DNA of 64,000 nt, taken from positions 10,824,692-10,888,691 of the forward strand of contig NC_135039.1 in NCBI RefSeq assembly GCF_051020975.1, given 5' to 3'. The notes beneath the pieces were generated by a model, which searched no databases, was not told where the DNA came from, and was given only the letters and a program-made list of their open reading frames with translations. Below, one piece after another: positions 48,885 through 59,344 of the stretch (positions are counted from its first letter, which is position 1; each line of letters opens with the position of its first letter). The stretch is from Osmia lignaria lignaria (Eukaryota; Arthropoda; Insecta; Hymenoptera; Megachilidae). The translations under genes and the position numbers were made by a program.

Positions 48885-49445
48885 CCCAATATTGGGTAAC
48901 AGTGCATTATTAATTTTTACTTATATGATTCAAGTAGCAACAATTATTTTTAATCGACTTCGAAGGAGGAGGTTACTCAATTCGAACAGTATATTTTTTT
49001 TTTAACCTAAATTGCATTTTTAATTTTCACTTATATGATTCAAGTAAGTAGCAACAGTTATTGTTAATCAACTTCGAAGAAGGAGGTTACTCAATTCGAT
49101 CAGTATATTTGTTTTTAACCTAAATTGCATTATTAATTTTCATTTATATGATTCAAGTAGCAACAATTATTTTGAATCGACTTCGAAGGAGGATCAGTAT
49201 ATTTTTTTTTTAACCTAAATTGCATTATTAATTTTCACTTACATGATTCAAGTAAGTAGCAACAATTATTTTTAATCGACTTCGAAGAAGGAGGTTACTC
49301 AATTCGAACAGTATATTTTTTTTTAACCTAAATTGCATTTTTAATTTTCACTTATATGATTCAAGTAAGTAACAACAATTATTTTTAACCGACTTGGAAA
49401 AAGGAGGTTACTCAATTCGATCAGTATATTTTTTTTTGAACCTAA
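48885..49445. repeat. about 112-bp tandem repeat, five units
   Basis: Units contain TATATGATTCAAGTAAGTA, then AACAATTATTTTTAATCGAC, then TTCGAAGAAGGAGGTTACTC and TATATTTTTTTTTAACCTAA. Landmarks lie near 48950, 49067, 49170, 49270 and 49382. A related motif on the other strand (CCTCCTTTTTCGTAGTCGGTT) is present near 28903. Confidence 0.85.
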
Positions 49446-50209
49446 ATTATCAGAAAGTTTCATTATACTAATTTTCTCTTCGTTTTGACCAAGACAAATG
49501 AGATTCTTGCAAGGGGATAATCTTCGGACTAAGAAACTAGCTGATTAATTCTTTGATGATCTAAAAAAGAAAGTGATAGATGTCACATGGACCGAAACGA
49601 CGATCGAACCGCCCTTTACGACAAAGATTTTGCGCAGTAGTCTATTCCCCCCTTTTATTTGAACGACGCCATACACGTCCTCGCGCAGTTTGAGACCGCG
49701 TGACCCCCGTGAAAGTAGTCGCGTCTCATCCGCTCTATAGCGAGAGAAGAAGGAAAAATCGTCGCGCGATGTTGAGCGTTAAGTGGCGTGTACGACGTTG
49801 TTGTTAAGTTACGCTTGGCGTGAGCTTGTGCAGTCAATCTCGCGTGCTCGCGCGCCTGTGCCTCCTCGTGGACAACTTTTTATCATTTCTTCTTTTTTCC
49901 TCTTTTTTTTTCTGTCAATTATGCCGTGAGTGTGGAAAACCTGTCGGCTTTTATTGTGACACGGACACAGGTGATTTCTTCTTTTGCGTTTTGCATGCTT
50001 ATGGAAAGTCGCCTAGTCGAATAATCTCGTTTGTGAGATACAACGATGCTTTGAGAGATTTTATTGTTAATTTTTTCATTTCAAACCATTTCAACGTTAG
50101 AATTTTTGCATTATGATAATATGTTAAGAAATACCAAATTTATCTGGTTAGATGTTTTTTTAAATATTCTATATAGCGTTCAGAATACTTGAGAGTTACT
50201 TGTTTCAAG
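49446..50209. other. no supported gene
   Basis: A 98-codon frame at 49820-50116 has no recognised domain despite several cysteines (CRECGKPVGFYC), and lacks an ATG-led context I trust. Confidence 0.3.
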
Positions 50210-50427
50210 CAGGGCCGACCCTGAGATTTCGGGGACATAAATAAAAGTAGCTCAAATGAAATTTATAAAATTAACATTAAAGTAAACATTACTCTTCTTG
50301 CATTCGTAGACGCAAAATCTAAAATGGTGTGCATATATCAATAATACTTACTGGTCTTATGGGGGCCCTGGACCTTGGGGGGGCCCTAGGTGCCCGCCTA
50401 GTCGGCGTAGGTCCAGGGCCGGCCCTG
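50210..50427 (+). mobile_element. hAT-like element, CAGGGCCGGCCCTG family, copy B
   Basis: Starts CAGGGCCGACCCTGAGATTT and ends CCAGGGCCGGCCCTG. Flanks GTTTCAAG (50202-50209) and GTTCCAAG (50428-50435) form an 8-bp target duplication with one difference. Confidence 0.85.
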
Positions 50428-50744
50428 GTTCCAAGAGATTCTATCATGTAACATGCTGTTTATTGGAAAAGAGAGCGAGACAAATGGTAGGATCGAGTTT
50501 ATCTAATATTGAAAACTCCTTTGCTTAAACGCTGACGTTTCCCCATGGAGATGGCTGGGAAGCTTTATTGCCCGTTTGCCCGTCGAACCCAAACGCTTAC
50601 GCGAGTATTCGAATTTTCACCGGGAAGCTTTAAAATTCATCGATGTGACCTATCTTGCGGGAACCTAAATGTCTGATAGCCCTAGAAATAAGTTTCTTGA
50701 AAAAAATATTGCTATCTTGAATTTTTATAAAACTCTCTTGCCAT
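50428..50744. other. no gene seen
   Basis: Sequence between two copies of the same hAT-like family. No feature recognised. Confidence 0.4.
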
Positions 50745-50845
50745 CAGGGTCGGCCCTGAGATTTCGGGGGTCCGAGACGAGCTTCGTCTCGTTTGTGGGG
50801 GCCCTAGGCAGCCGCCTAGCCTGCCTAGGCCCAGGGCCGGCCCTG
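50745..50845 (+). mobile_element. hAT-like element, same family, copy C (101 bp, internally deleted)
   Basis: Both termini are present but nearly all the interior is gone. Flanks CTTGCCAT and ATTGCTAT agree at six of eight positions. Confidence 0.8.
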
Positions 50846-51768
50846 ATTGCTATTCTAATTGAATGAAAGTATTTATGATGGAATCTTAATAGCAACAAAT
50901 TAATTGTATTTGAATCCATTTTCGGTCTGTATATAAATCAATTTCCGGTCAGTATTTTATTACCAAAATGGTCAGTATAAAAATACTAAACGGTTAGGTT
51001 AGGTTAGGTTAGATTCATAAATAGCTTCATATTTAAATACTGACCAGTAAAATACAAGCCAATCTTAATTATTTTGTAATTACCTTATTAAATTTTATTT
51101 ATATATATATAAGTTTTCAAAATCTCAAAGTTTTTGTTAATAAGAATCTTTTGAGTCTGAGTGTTACCTAAGTTTGTATTTAAAATTATAGGAACGTAGT
51201 AATTAAAGAAATAATTTTTCTTGTGTTTCAGGAGAGTGGGGAGAGGGTGATCCGTGAACCAGAATGAGAGAAGCCATCGAGATCAGCTCGAGCAGGGACC
51301 CGTCGGCCCTTCGCACGAGAAATGATTTTTAGAAGGTACCGATCAACAATGTCTCTCACTTTCATCGTTTCTTCTGTGTGCGTAGTCTCAGAGCACTTCC
51401 AAGTTTGCCCAGAGAATTGCCTCGCTAGCAGATTACTCTGGAAATACGAATTACCTGCATGTGTCTATACTTTCTGAACACGATCGTTTCTTCTTTGCAA
51501 TGCAACACGGTATTTCAGTGTGAAACGAATTTACACCAGTATACTGGTATACCTGTGTCGAGCACTGTGTGCGTGCCTCGAATATGCGTTCCTGCATCGA
51601 TTATGCGACTGCGGATGCAACTTGTTACATGATTGGGTTGGAAATTTAAATGTTAAAATCATTGACTCTGAGAAAAGTAAAATAACAATTTATAAAAAAA
51701 TCAGTAATTATAATTACAATTTTAACAGGATTCATTTTGATGTAACTATTCTTTTTCTTTTTTGATAG
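50846..51768. other. TTAGG tract and possible untranslated exon
   Basis: GGTTAGGTTAGGTTAGGTTA at about 50994-51013 is a short interstitial telomere-type tract. TTTGTGTTTCAG-like acceptor sequence precedes 51232, and a donor AGAAG/GTACCG follows 51335, so a 104-nt exon is possible. It has only a short open frame and could be 5' UTR. Confidence 0.3.
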
Positions 51769-51894
51769 TACTCCCTCTGTCCCATAATAATAGTAGCAAG
51801 TGAATATTTAAATGGGAATTATTGACGAGTATAGCTGTAAGTTATGTTGTAGTGCAAAATTGCAAAGCCTTTAATCAAAATCAATGTTTCATGA

Positions 51895-52146
51895 CTGGAC
51901 CGGCCCTGAGATTCCGGGGTCCGAAAAAGGTCCCCTTACATATATGACATAAAAAACAGTACCTGAAATAAAATTTATAAAATTAATATTAAAGCTTGTA
52001 TAACTAATTTAGAATTGCATTTGCATCGATTAATATTCAAATAAACTCTTCTTGCATTCTTATATGCAAAATCGTCTTATGGGGACCCTGGACCTTGGGG
52101 GGCCCTAGGCGGCCGCCTAGTCTGCCTAGGTCCAAAGCCGGCCCTG
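51895..52146 (+). mobile_element. hAT-like element, same family, copy D, nested
   Basis: Starts with a decayed CTGGACCGGCCCTGAGATTC and ends AAAGCCGGCCCTG. Flanks TTTCATGA and TTTCCTAA agree at six of eight positions. Lies inside the mariner-like element. Confidence 0.8.
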
Positions 52147-52297
52147 TTTCCTAATTATTACGAATTATAATTATTTTTCTAATTTCATCCGCTGATCGAA
52201 ATTAATTGTTTTATTTCAGTTGAATAACAACCTATTGTAAAAGTAAGATGAAAAAATTAGTTTTCAAGCAAAGATCGAGTTAGGATTGTCCAGTACT

Positions 52298-52567
52298 CAG
52301 GGCCGGCCCTGGGCCTAGGCAAACTAGTCGGTCGCCTAGGGCCCCCCAGGTCCAGGGTCCTCCAAGGTCCAGGGCCCCCATGAGACGATTTTGCATCTAA
52401 GAATGCAAGAAGAGTTTACTTGAATATTAATCAATGTAAATGCAAATTTAAATTAGTTATACAAGCTTTAATATTAATTTTATAAATTTTGTCATTCACG
52501 TTATATATGTTAAGGGGCCCTTTTTCGAAGCTCGCCTCGGACCCCCCGAATCTCAGGGCCGACCCTG
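52298..52567 (-). mobile_element. hAT-like element, same family, copy E, nested and inverted
   Basis: Same family in the opposite orientation (starts CAGGGCCGGCCCTGGGCCTA, ends GAATCTCAGGGCCGACCCTG). No clear target duplication remains. Lies inside the mariner-like element, 151 bp from copy D. Confidence 0.85.
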
Positions 52568-52792
52568 CCTACCTACGAGTTTAAAATACAATAACGAAAT
52601 TATTGAAAAATCCAGAAACTATCCGAACACTCAAAATAAAAATTAGGAGGAATATTTTTAATTTATTCTTTAATTGAATCTAGTTTTTCTGACAATAAAT
52701 GTTGCGTTCTATATTTATTTTCTTTTGCTCCTATTATTATGGGACAAATTAAATTCATCAACTGCTACTATTATTATGGGACACAGGGAGTA

Positions 52793-53811
52793 ATTGTTAC
52801 GGGTATTTGATGGAGGAGTCGGATGATCCAGGAAAAGTGGGTCGTTGCATTAATTGGTGTAAAGAAATTGAAGCGAAACGAGATTATCCAACAAATATCC
52901 CCAGCGCAGGAGGGGCCAACCCCTTTTTAGGGGAAGATCCGTCAAGGGAGGTCAAGGTTGTGCCTCACGACAACCCCACGCGGTTCAGGATTTCATTGAT
53001 TCTTAATGAGCCAACGCGAGCTTGACACAGAATGTCGTATGCATAGTAACCCAATTGAATTGAAGACGTTCAGCGGTGACGGACGTTGCCTATGAGATTC
53101 CTGGCATAACTCTTGCGGCCCTGGTTGAACTGTGATTGCTAACAACCACGTGTAATCGATTATCCGCTCTAAGAACTTTGAAACTTGCCAGTATTTTGTT
53201 CCAAGCATCGTCAAAGCCATTATTCGCACAGTGATTCCGATGCCTCTTCCCAACATTTAATAATTATCAAAGATGAAGACAAATAATAGATAGAGTATTA
53301 TATTTTTGATATTATTTTATTTTTAGGATTATTTTATTGTTACTCAAGTTGTAACTGCAATTTGTCAATTAATTAACGAGTGTGGATTTAATCAAAATAT
53401 TAGGTTATGTTATTAAAAATTCATTACAATAAAACTGGTGGTATGAGGAAGCAGTGGATACCTCGATAACCGATGTATCCGCGGTTCGGTTTTATTCGTA
53501 GAGAAGAAAAAAGAAGGAAACGACGGGCACAGAATAGAAAATGCCAGGAAAAACGAGGACAGGCGTAGAATGAGGCCAGGGAATATACGTATCGCGTGCC
53601 AAATTAAAATCACTCAATCATTTGGGAGACGAACGGATGGATCTCCATTAATAAATTAACACGCCCAGGTATTGACTATTGGGAGATGAAGATATTAGGT
53701 CAGACCAAAGATCTTCAGACTATTTCTTCAAACATTCCACATTTGATGGGTCATTTAATTCCAATATCACATCAAATTTCTTCGATTTTGTTTTAGAAGT
53801 TTGCATAGGGA
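52793..53811. other. no supported gene
   Basis: Short frames at 52807-53025 and 52993-53256 are not recognised. Confidence 0.35.
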
Positions 53812-54032
53812 CAGGGCCGGCCCTGGGCCTAGGCAGACTAGGCGGTCGCCTAGGGTCCCCCAAGGTCCAGGGGCCCCATAAGATGATTTTGCATCTAGTA
53901 ATATTTACTTGAATATTAATCGATGTAAATGCAAATCTAAATTAGTTGTACAAGCTTTAATATTAATTTTATAAATTAATAGGCTCTTTTTCGAAGCTAG
54001 CCTCGGACCCCGAAACCTCAGGGCCAGCCCTG
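53812..54032 (-). mobile_element. hAT-like element, same family, copy F
   Basis: Inverted copy with ends CAGGGCCGGCCCTG and CAGGGCCAGCCCTG. Flanks CATAGGGA (53804-53811) and CATAGGGG (54033-54040) match at seven of eight positions. Confidence 0.87.
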
Positions 54033-54687
54033 CATAGGGGAATCAATATCAAGAAAATCTAGTGACATTTAGGTTAGTTTCCTGTTATCTAGTAGAAGAG
54101 GCTAGTATATGTTCTGTGTTAGTTAAGATTATAGGGACGTTCACTGCTGGATTCTCCTGTTATCGATCGTTTTGTCCTCGTTTCCGGGAGGAGGTAACTC
54201 CTGGCATCCTTTAGCTTCAACAAAAATTTGCGACTATGAGCTGCTGTGCTAACACAAAGTGTACTACACCGGCAAGTGTACGCTAGGGTGCAACGTACCA
54301 CCTTTTGCCCCCTTCATAATAATTTTATCTAGGGAAACTTACCATGTTCAGTATTGTGCAACTTGAAGAAGTATATTACTTAATAAATAACATTTAAATT
54401 GCAATTAAAAATAAATTTTATAATTATTAAGATTTTAAAATTTTATATCACGATAGATGAATTTATAAAATAGATTAAATCATTTCATAATAAAAAAAAA
54501 TAATAATCTCACTTAAAAAAAAAAATAAATTCCAAAATTATTTTTTACAATTTTTGAATAGATCTGACACATTCTATAGAATCTATATTAATCAATCAGT
54601 TCCCTGTAGAATTGATTTAACTCGGTTTTCAGTTTTATCCGAATCATTCGTACTTTCAAATATATTAATTGATGGATGGAATTTCAG
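54033..54687. other. no gene seen
   Basis: AT-rich intergenic sequence (or intron, if the candidate exon at 54688 is real). Confidence 0.4.
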
Positions 54688-54931
54688 GAAGAGGGCATGA
54701 CGCACCGAACTCATGCAGTGGCGAAAACACGTGCGCATCAAGTACGGTGGTCGAGTCGGTGTCGGTCAAGGGCAGCGGGAGCGGGAGCAGGTGCAGCTGC
54801 AGGTGCGCGTGGTGCAGCTGCAGCGGGAAGGGGGCGCACGACTCAGCTACGTCTGTCATCAGCCTCAACTCTCGTCGACGGCTCGCCGTGGTTGCAGTGC
54901 AGCAACCATGCTCTGCTGCGGCCGCAGAAAA
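54688..54931 (+). CDS. candidate first coding exon beginning MLCCGRRK
   Basis: A GC-rich exon-like block follows an AATTTCAG acceptor at 54680-54687 and ends in a strong donor AGAAAA/GTGAGT after 54931. The ATG at 54908 sits in a good insect context (GCAACC before it) and would encode MLCCGRRK, then splice in phase 0. A start of MLCC is the doubly palmitoylated N-terminus of neuromodulin/GAP-43 (igloo in flies), which is also split after a very short first exon. The rest of the protein, including an IQ motif, is not visible to the right in this window, so the next exon would lie beyond 64 kb. Alternatives: a longer start at the ATG 54713 in the same frame, or a chance donor in a GC-rich patch. 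Possible 5' exons lie near 47468 and 51232-51335. Confidence 0.3.
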
Positions 54932-55270
54932 GTGAGTACTTATCCTCTTCAGGATGCATGCTCGTTGCAGCTGCGAGCGAGCCAGCCCCTCGACGCCGCG
55001 GCTGGTATATATGTAACAGCCCTGCTTTGCATGAGAACCACGAGGACCTTTGATCACAAGGATCGGATCAAGTTCAGAATTGATGGCTTTCGAGAGCGTT
55101 CCAATTGGAATTGATTGATTCTTCGGTGAGAGTTCCTTTTAGCATCCCCCCTCCAATTGACTCAAAAATTACCAGGCAAATTTCTTACGAGTTGTAAGTC
55201 AGAAAAACATTAATAAGGAGGTGTGGAAATTTTTTTTGGAAAAAAATTTTTTTTGAGTTGAACTTTTCTT
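54932..55270. other. no gene seen
   Basis: GC-rich then AT-rich sequence following the candidate exon. Overlapping open frames are composition effects. Confidence 0.35.
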
Positions 55271-55272
55271 TG

Positions 55273-56043
55273 GGAGCCCAAAAAGTATTGCCTTTTTTTT
55301 TAATTTTTTTGAAGTATTTAACGAATAGAATCTAAAAATCCAAGTTTTAAAACGCGGAATCCCCCGATTCAGAAATTGTGCGTGTTTAAAACTGAGCGTT
55401 TTTAACGTATTTGAGAGGTTATTTCGACGCCATCTTGACTCTCCCCCGCATCCAATCCTTTGCCGGCCGCCAGTTGGACTCCATTCGTTGGGTGTGAGTA
55501 CCATCAGTTCCTATCAAATCCGAGGGGATATTGTTTATAAAGAAAAAAACTAACCTTAGGTACTGTACGCGTCTGTTAAGTTGAGACTCCTAAGGAATTG
55601 GGTCTGATTGGTCGGAGCTAGATGGGCCAGACTTAGACGCGCACACTTATACAGTTGACCCACACGCATTCTCGCTATTCGCTCTCTAGGTTACAACTAC
55701 TAGTAGAAACTACTACTACTACTACTAGACGAGGGTTCGTGGTGAGGATTAGGCGGAGCGTTTCACACCTCGAGTCTCAACTTAGTAGACGCGTACAATA
55801 CATACACCGGGTTTAGCCCGCCACTTATGTAATTCTGTCTTACCGACGGCGACTCCACTCATTGGACAACAGGCTAGAAGTCAATATGGCGTCGAAGTGA
55901 CTTGTCAAATACGCTAAAAACGCTCAGTTTTACACATGCATAACTTCTGAACTGGTGAATTCCGCGCCTTAAAACTTGGATTTTTAGATTCCACTCGTTA
56001 AATACTTCAAGAAGATAAAAAAAGGCAGTCATTTTTGGGCTCC
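55273..56043. mobile_element. long foldback element 1, about 771 bp
   Basis: Arms of about 165 bp (55273-55438 and 55882-56043) are inverted copies sharing CTAAAAATCCAAGTTTTAA, AAAACTGAGCGTTTTTA and TTCGACGCCAT. A second inner pair, GTACGCGTCT with AAGTTGAGACTC at about 55566-55590 and 55771-55797, makes most of the element nearly palindromic. No protein is encoded, and target duplication is unclear. Confidence 0.8.
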
Positions 56044-56430
56044 TACAGCAGCAAAATGAGCAAAAAAACTACAAGTTTCAAAAGATAACCTAACCTAACC
56101 TAACCTAACTCTAACACCTAATAGGATTTACTGGATATTTTTGCCATTGATTATGGCGCGCGAGAGAACAAGAGACGATATTGGTTTGTAGAGTTGCGAT
56201 TGAGAAAGCAATTGAGATGGTGGTTGAAAAAATGCACTCACAAACACCATAAGTGAACTGTCCGCATAAATCACGACGATCAACTGATGTGATTGATTAG
56301 ATGAATTGAAAACCTCGTTGTTCTTGTTTAGAAGAGTAAGATGGTAGTGATGAAAATGGCCGCAATTTTTCATGAACCAAAAATTTCCGCGCCATGTGAC
56401 TTGCCACGTGACTCTATTATTCATGAGAAG
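56044..56430. other. TTAGG-type tract and no gene
   Basis: GATAACCTAACCTAACCTAA at about 56085-56104 is a short interstitial telomere-type run immediately beside foldback element 1. A 98-codon minus-strand frame (56128-56424) is not recognised. Confidence 0.5.
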
Positions 56431-56673
56431 TAGGGCCCTGAGATTTCGGGGGTTCGAGGCGAGCCCCGAAAAAGGGCCCCTTCACATATATGACATAAAA
56501 AAGTAGCGCAAATAAAATATATAAAATTAACATTAAAGCTTCTATAACTAATTAATATTCAAATAAACATTAATCTTCTTGAATTCTTAGACGCAAAATC
56601 GTCTTATGGGGGCCCTGGACCTTGATGGGCCCTAAGCGGCCGCCTAGTCTGCCTAGGCCTAGGGCCGGCCCTG
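56431..56673 (+). mobile_element. hAT-like element, same family, copy G
   Basis: Perfect 8-bp target duplication ATGAGAAG at 56423-56430 and 56674-56681. The left terminal repeat is shortened to TAGGGCCCTGAGATTT and the right end is intact (AGGGCCGGCCCTG). This copy fixes the element boundaries for the family. Confidence 0.92.
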
Positions 56674-56681
56674 ATGAGAAG

Positions 56682-57312
56682 TTTGCCTAGGGATTTTAAA
56701 GTCAATTGAAAGGGGGTGCTAAAAGGAACTTCACCCAATTCTTCTTCAACTTTCAATCATTCACTAATGCCCATCATTCTTGAAATTATATAGTATTATA
56801 TTGTAATATTAATTGCAAGGTAATCTTAAAATCAAATCAGTATTTTATAGAAAGCTTGAAAATTCAGCGCTATTATTTTATATAATGAGAAACATTTAAC
56901 GGCAATAGGAACATAGGAAATATCAATCCATTGAAAAATGTATAGATTTTTGTAAATGGCAGGGAAACGTAGGGTTTTCAGAGAGTTTCAATTTCAATAT
57001 CCATATTGAAATACGAAATTTTCAGTAAACACGCGTGTTGTGCATAGAAATCAAAAACACCGGTGCTGATATCGGCTTGTTATAAATCAATATCGTGATA
57101 CGGAGCGGTACAGCGCGGCCTTTATTATATATATTTGTCACGTTACCGCCCACAAATATCCGGCAACTTGCCATTATTCTCTGTTCTATTCAGTGATACT
57201 AAGCCGACGAAATAAACGCTTTTTGCGTTTATGTCATTGAATTTTTGTTGAAATCGTTCTGCAAACAAGGATGATCGGTTAGCATTCGGACGGATAGGCT
57301 CGGCTGTTTTTC
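56682..57312. other. no gene seen
   Basis: AT-rich intergenic sequence. Confidence 0.4.
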
Positions 57313-57874
57313 CGAAAATCTATCAAATCCGATTTGGCTGAAATTTTGCAAATAGCTTCATTTTGCATAAAAACAATGTTTGCGAGAAGGATTTTTGACA
57401 ATTCGAAAAAAATTTTTTTATTTTATAATATTATTTCTTACATTACCGATGTACCTCAAAAAACAAAATAGGTTAGGTTATGCTATGTTTTATGGAGTGG
57501 GGGCGATGGGGTATACCGAGCTTTCTTTAGGACGTTCTACGATTTTCTTCTGTTTAGATTGTTGATACGTGAAATATTTATGTTGTATTCAGCCTTTACA
57601 CGTTTTATATTTTTTATCTGGAAATTAATTATATTAACTTATCTTCACTTGCTAAAAAGCTAAGTAATCATGAAGCGGTATACAGAATACCGTTGTAATC
57701 TTATTCTACGCGGCGTCGGTAATGCAGGAAACTGCATTAAAATGGTAAAACGTTTTTCGCAAAATTATGAGTCTTAACCTTCGAGTCGCCGAAAATCCTT
57801 CTCGCAAATATTGTTTTTATACAAAATGAAGCTATTTGCGAAATTTCAGCCAAATCAGGTTCGACAGATTTTCG
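57313..57874. mobile_element. long foldback element 2, about 560 bp
   Basis: Arms 57313-57406 and 57780-57874 are inverted copies containing GATTTGGCTGAAATTT, AATAGCTTCATTTTG and TTTGCGAGAAGGATTTT. The sequence is unrelated to the other two foldback elements. The interior has no recognised gene. Confidence 0.8.
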
Positions 57875-58510
57875 TCAATTTCGCCATGGGTTCTTTTGTT
57901 TTGTACATTTTGCGTATTTTATTTTCCCAGCTGGGTGAAAAATGACCGCAAGTCCGCAGGCGCGAGGATTAAGGCAATATTTTCAAGCTACTCGCGCGAT
58001 GTAAATGTAGCGAAAGGAGTTGTACATACACACGAAGAGATAAAAGCTGAAAACATTTCCTGAAACTGTAACGCCCACATCTTCGAGGCTATCACTGACA
58101 GTAGATCACCGCGAAATATCACGGCCTTCTCCGTTGACGTCTGACGAGCATAGAATCTCTAACATGGCCTTTCAGAGCGAGCCATGTGCACAAGTTCAAC
58201 GGGAAGCGAGACAATGGGGGACAGAACGGAAAAGAAAAGACGCCGTCGTCAGGCGTACGCAGCAGCTCTGTCGCGTCATTTTTATATTGTCCCTCGAAAA
58301 CAACCCCCCGAGCTACCACGGCCTGGAAACGTTTCATTCGGCTCAACATTTCACAACCTATTATTTCGCATTATTATCTGTCGCGTTTACGCTTTATTAA
58401 GTCCGTCCCGTTTCGACCGGCTTCACGCTTCGCCGTTATAACGCGTGGTTCATGGTTTGGCTAAAATTGATCACATAAAAGTATCGTGCAATAGTACTTA
58501 AACCTTTAAG
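57875..58510. other. no supported gene
   Basis: Four overlapping short frames at 58119-58464 are not recognised. Confidence 0.35.
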
Positions 58511-58717
58511 CAGGGGTGGCTAACACGAGGTCCACGGGCCGCATGCGGCCCGTGGTACATATCACCAAAGGAATATTGCATCATGAGCGTCGATGTGGTC
58601 GAAGCTGTAGCTTGCTTGCTTACTTTAATTAACAAAAAAAAAATTAGATGCGTGACCCGGCAAGAAATATTATTTCTAAAATTTGGCCCGTCCTGCTGAA
58701 AAGGTTGGCCATCCCTG
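58511..58717. mobile_element. hAT-like element, CAGGGGTGGC type, 207 bp
   Basis: Ends CAGGGGTGGCTAAC and GGTTGGCCATCCCTG are imperfect inverted repeats. An inner palindrome, CCACGGGCCGCATGCGGCCC, follows the left end. Flanks CCTTTAAG and GCTCAAAG agree at five of eight positions. CAGGGGT-GGC termini with a GGCCCG-rich interior are typical of hAT elements. Confidence 0.7.
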
Positions 58718-58747
58718 GCTCAAAGTTTAATAAAAAGGGTTAAACTT

Positions 58748-59344
58748 TTGGATTTCAAGGACGTAAAATTATTACCCTTTTTTTTGTCCTTTAATAGTTG
58801 TTGACGCTTAGAATCCAAAAATATAGGTCGTAGATTTATGAAATTAGCGGTTCAAAAGTTATGGGTATGTAAAGTTTCGCGTTTTTAGGTTATTTTACAC
58901 GTTACTTTGACGCCATGTTGCTTCCATCTATCATTTGATTGGCCCGCAAAGCTGAGGATCTACATATCAGTATGACCAACCTCATATTTTAAAGAGGGTC
59001 CTTTGAAAGAAACTATTTCAACAATATTCTGATTTCATATATTGGATTTAAATATATAGCCTAACCTAACCTAATACGTGTGAAACAAATTCAAATGAAT
59101 CATTCGATTTGTCCCGCCAAAATGGCCGCCGAATGCTCATCTGTGCGGGCCAATCAAATGATAGATGGAAGCAACATGGCGTCAAAATAACCTAAAAACG
59201 CGAAACTTTACATACCCATAACTTTTGAACCGCTAATTTCCTAAAGCTACGACATATATTTTTGGATTCTACGGGTCGAAAACTATTAACCTATAAATAA
59301 AGAATGTAATTATTTTACATTCTTGGAGTCCAAGTTCAGCCATA
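58748..59344. mobile_element. long foldback element 3, 597 bp, related to element 1
   Basis: Arms of 200 bp (58748-58947 and 59145-59344) share TTCAAAAGTTATGGGTATGT, CGCGTTTTTAGGTTATTTT, GACGCCATGTTGCTTCCATC and CAAATGATAGATGG. The middle third of the arm aligns to element 1 (TCARAAGTTATG, GCGTTTTTA, TTYGACGCCAT). The interior carries CCTAACCTAACCTAA. Confidence 0.85.

Larger units (their letters stand above)
51771..52790. mobile_element. mariner/Stowaway-like element with two nested hAT copies
   Basis: TA-flanked ends CTCCCTCTGTCCCATAATAA (51771) and, read on the other strand from 52790, CTCCCTGTGTCCCATAATAA. CTCCCTCYGT plus a TA duplication is the Stowaway-type Tc1/mariner terminus best known from plants. 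A second CCCATAATAATAG copy lies just inside the right end. Copies D and E of the hAT family account for about half the 1020 bp, leaving about 500 bp of original element. No transposase seen. Confidence 0.75.

Noticed and set aside
49820..50116. 98-codon frame with several cysteines (CRECGKPVGFYC)
   Set aside because: The cysteine spacing fits no zinc-binding pattern that I recognise, and there is no splice or start-codon support.
52298..52567. Target duplication for hAT copy E
   Set aside because: The flanks CCAGTACT and CCTACCTA agree at only two of eight positions, so no duplication is claimed for this copy.
54669..55114. Three overlapping frames of 88-133 codons in the second GC-rich patch
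   Set aside because: Open in all three forward frames by composition. Only the MLCC start with its adjacent donor was kept as a low-confidence exon.
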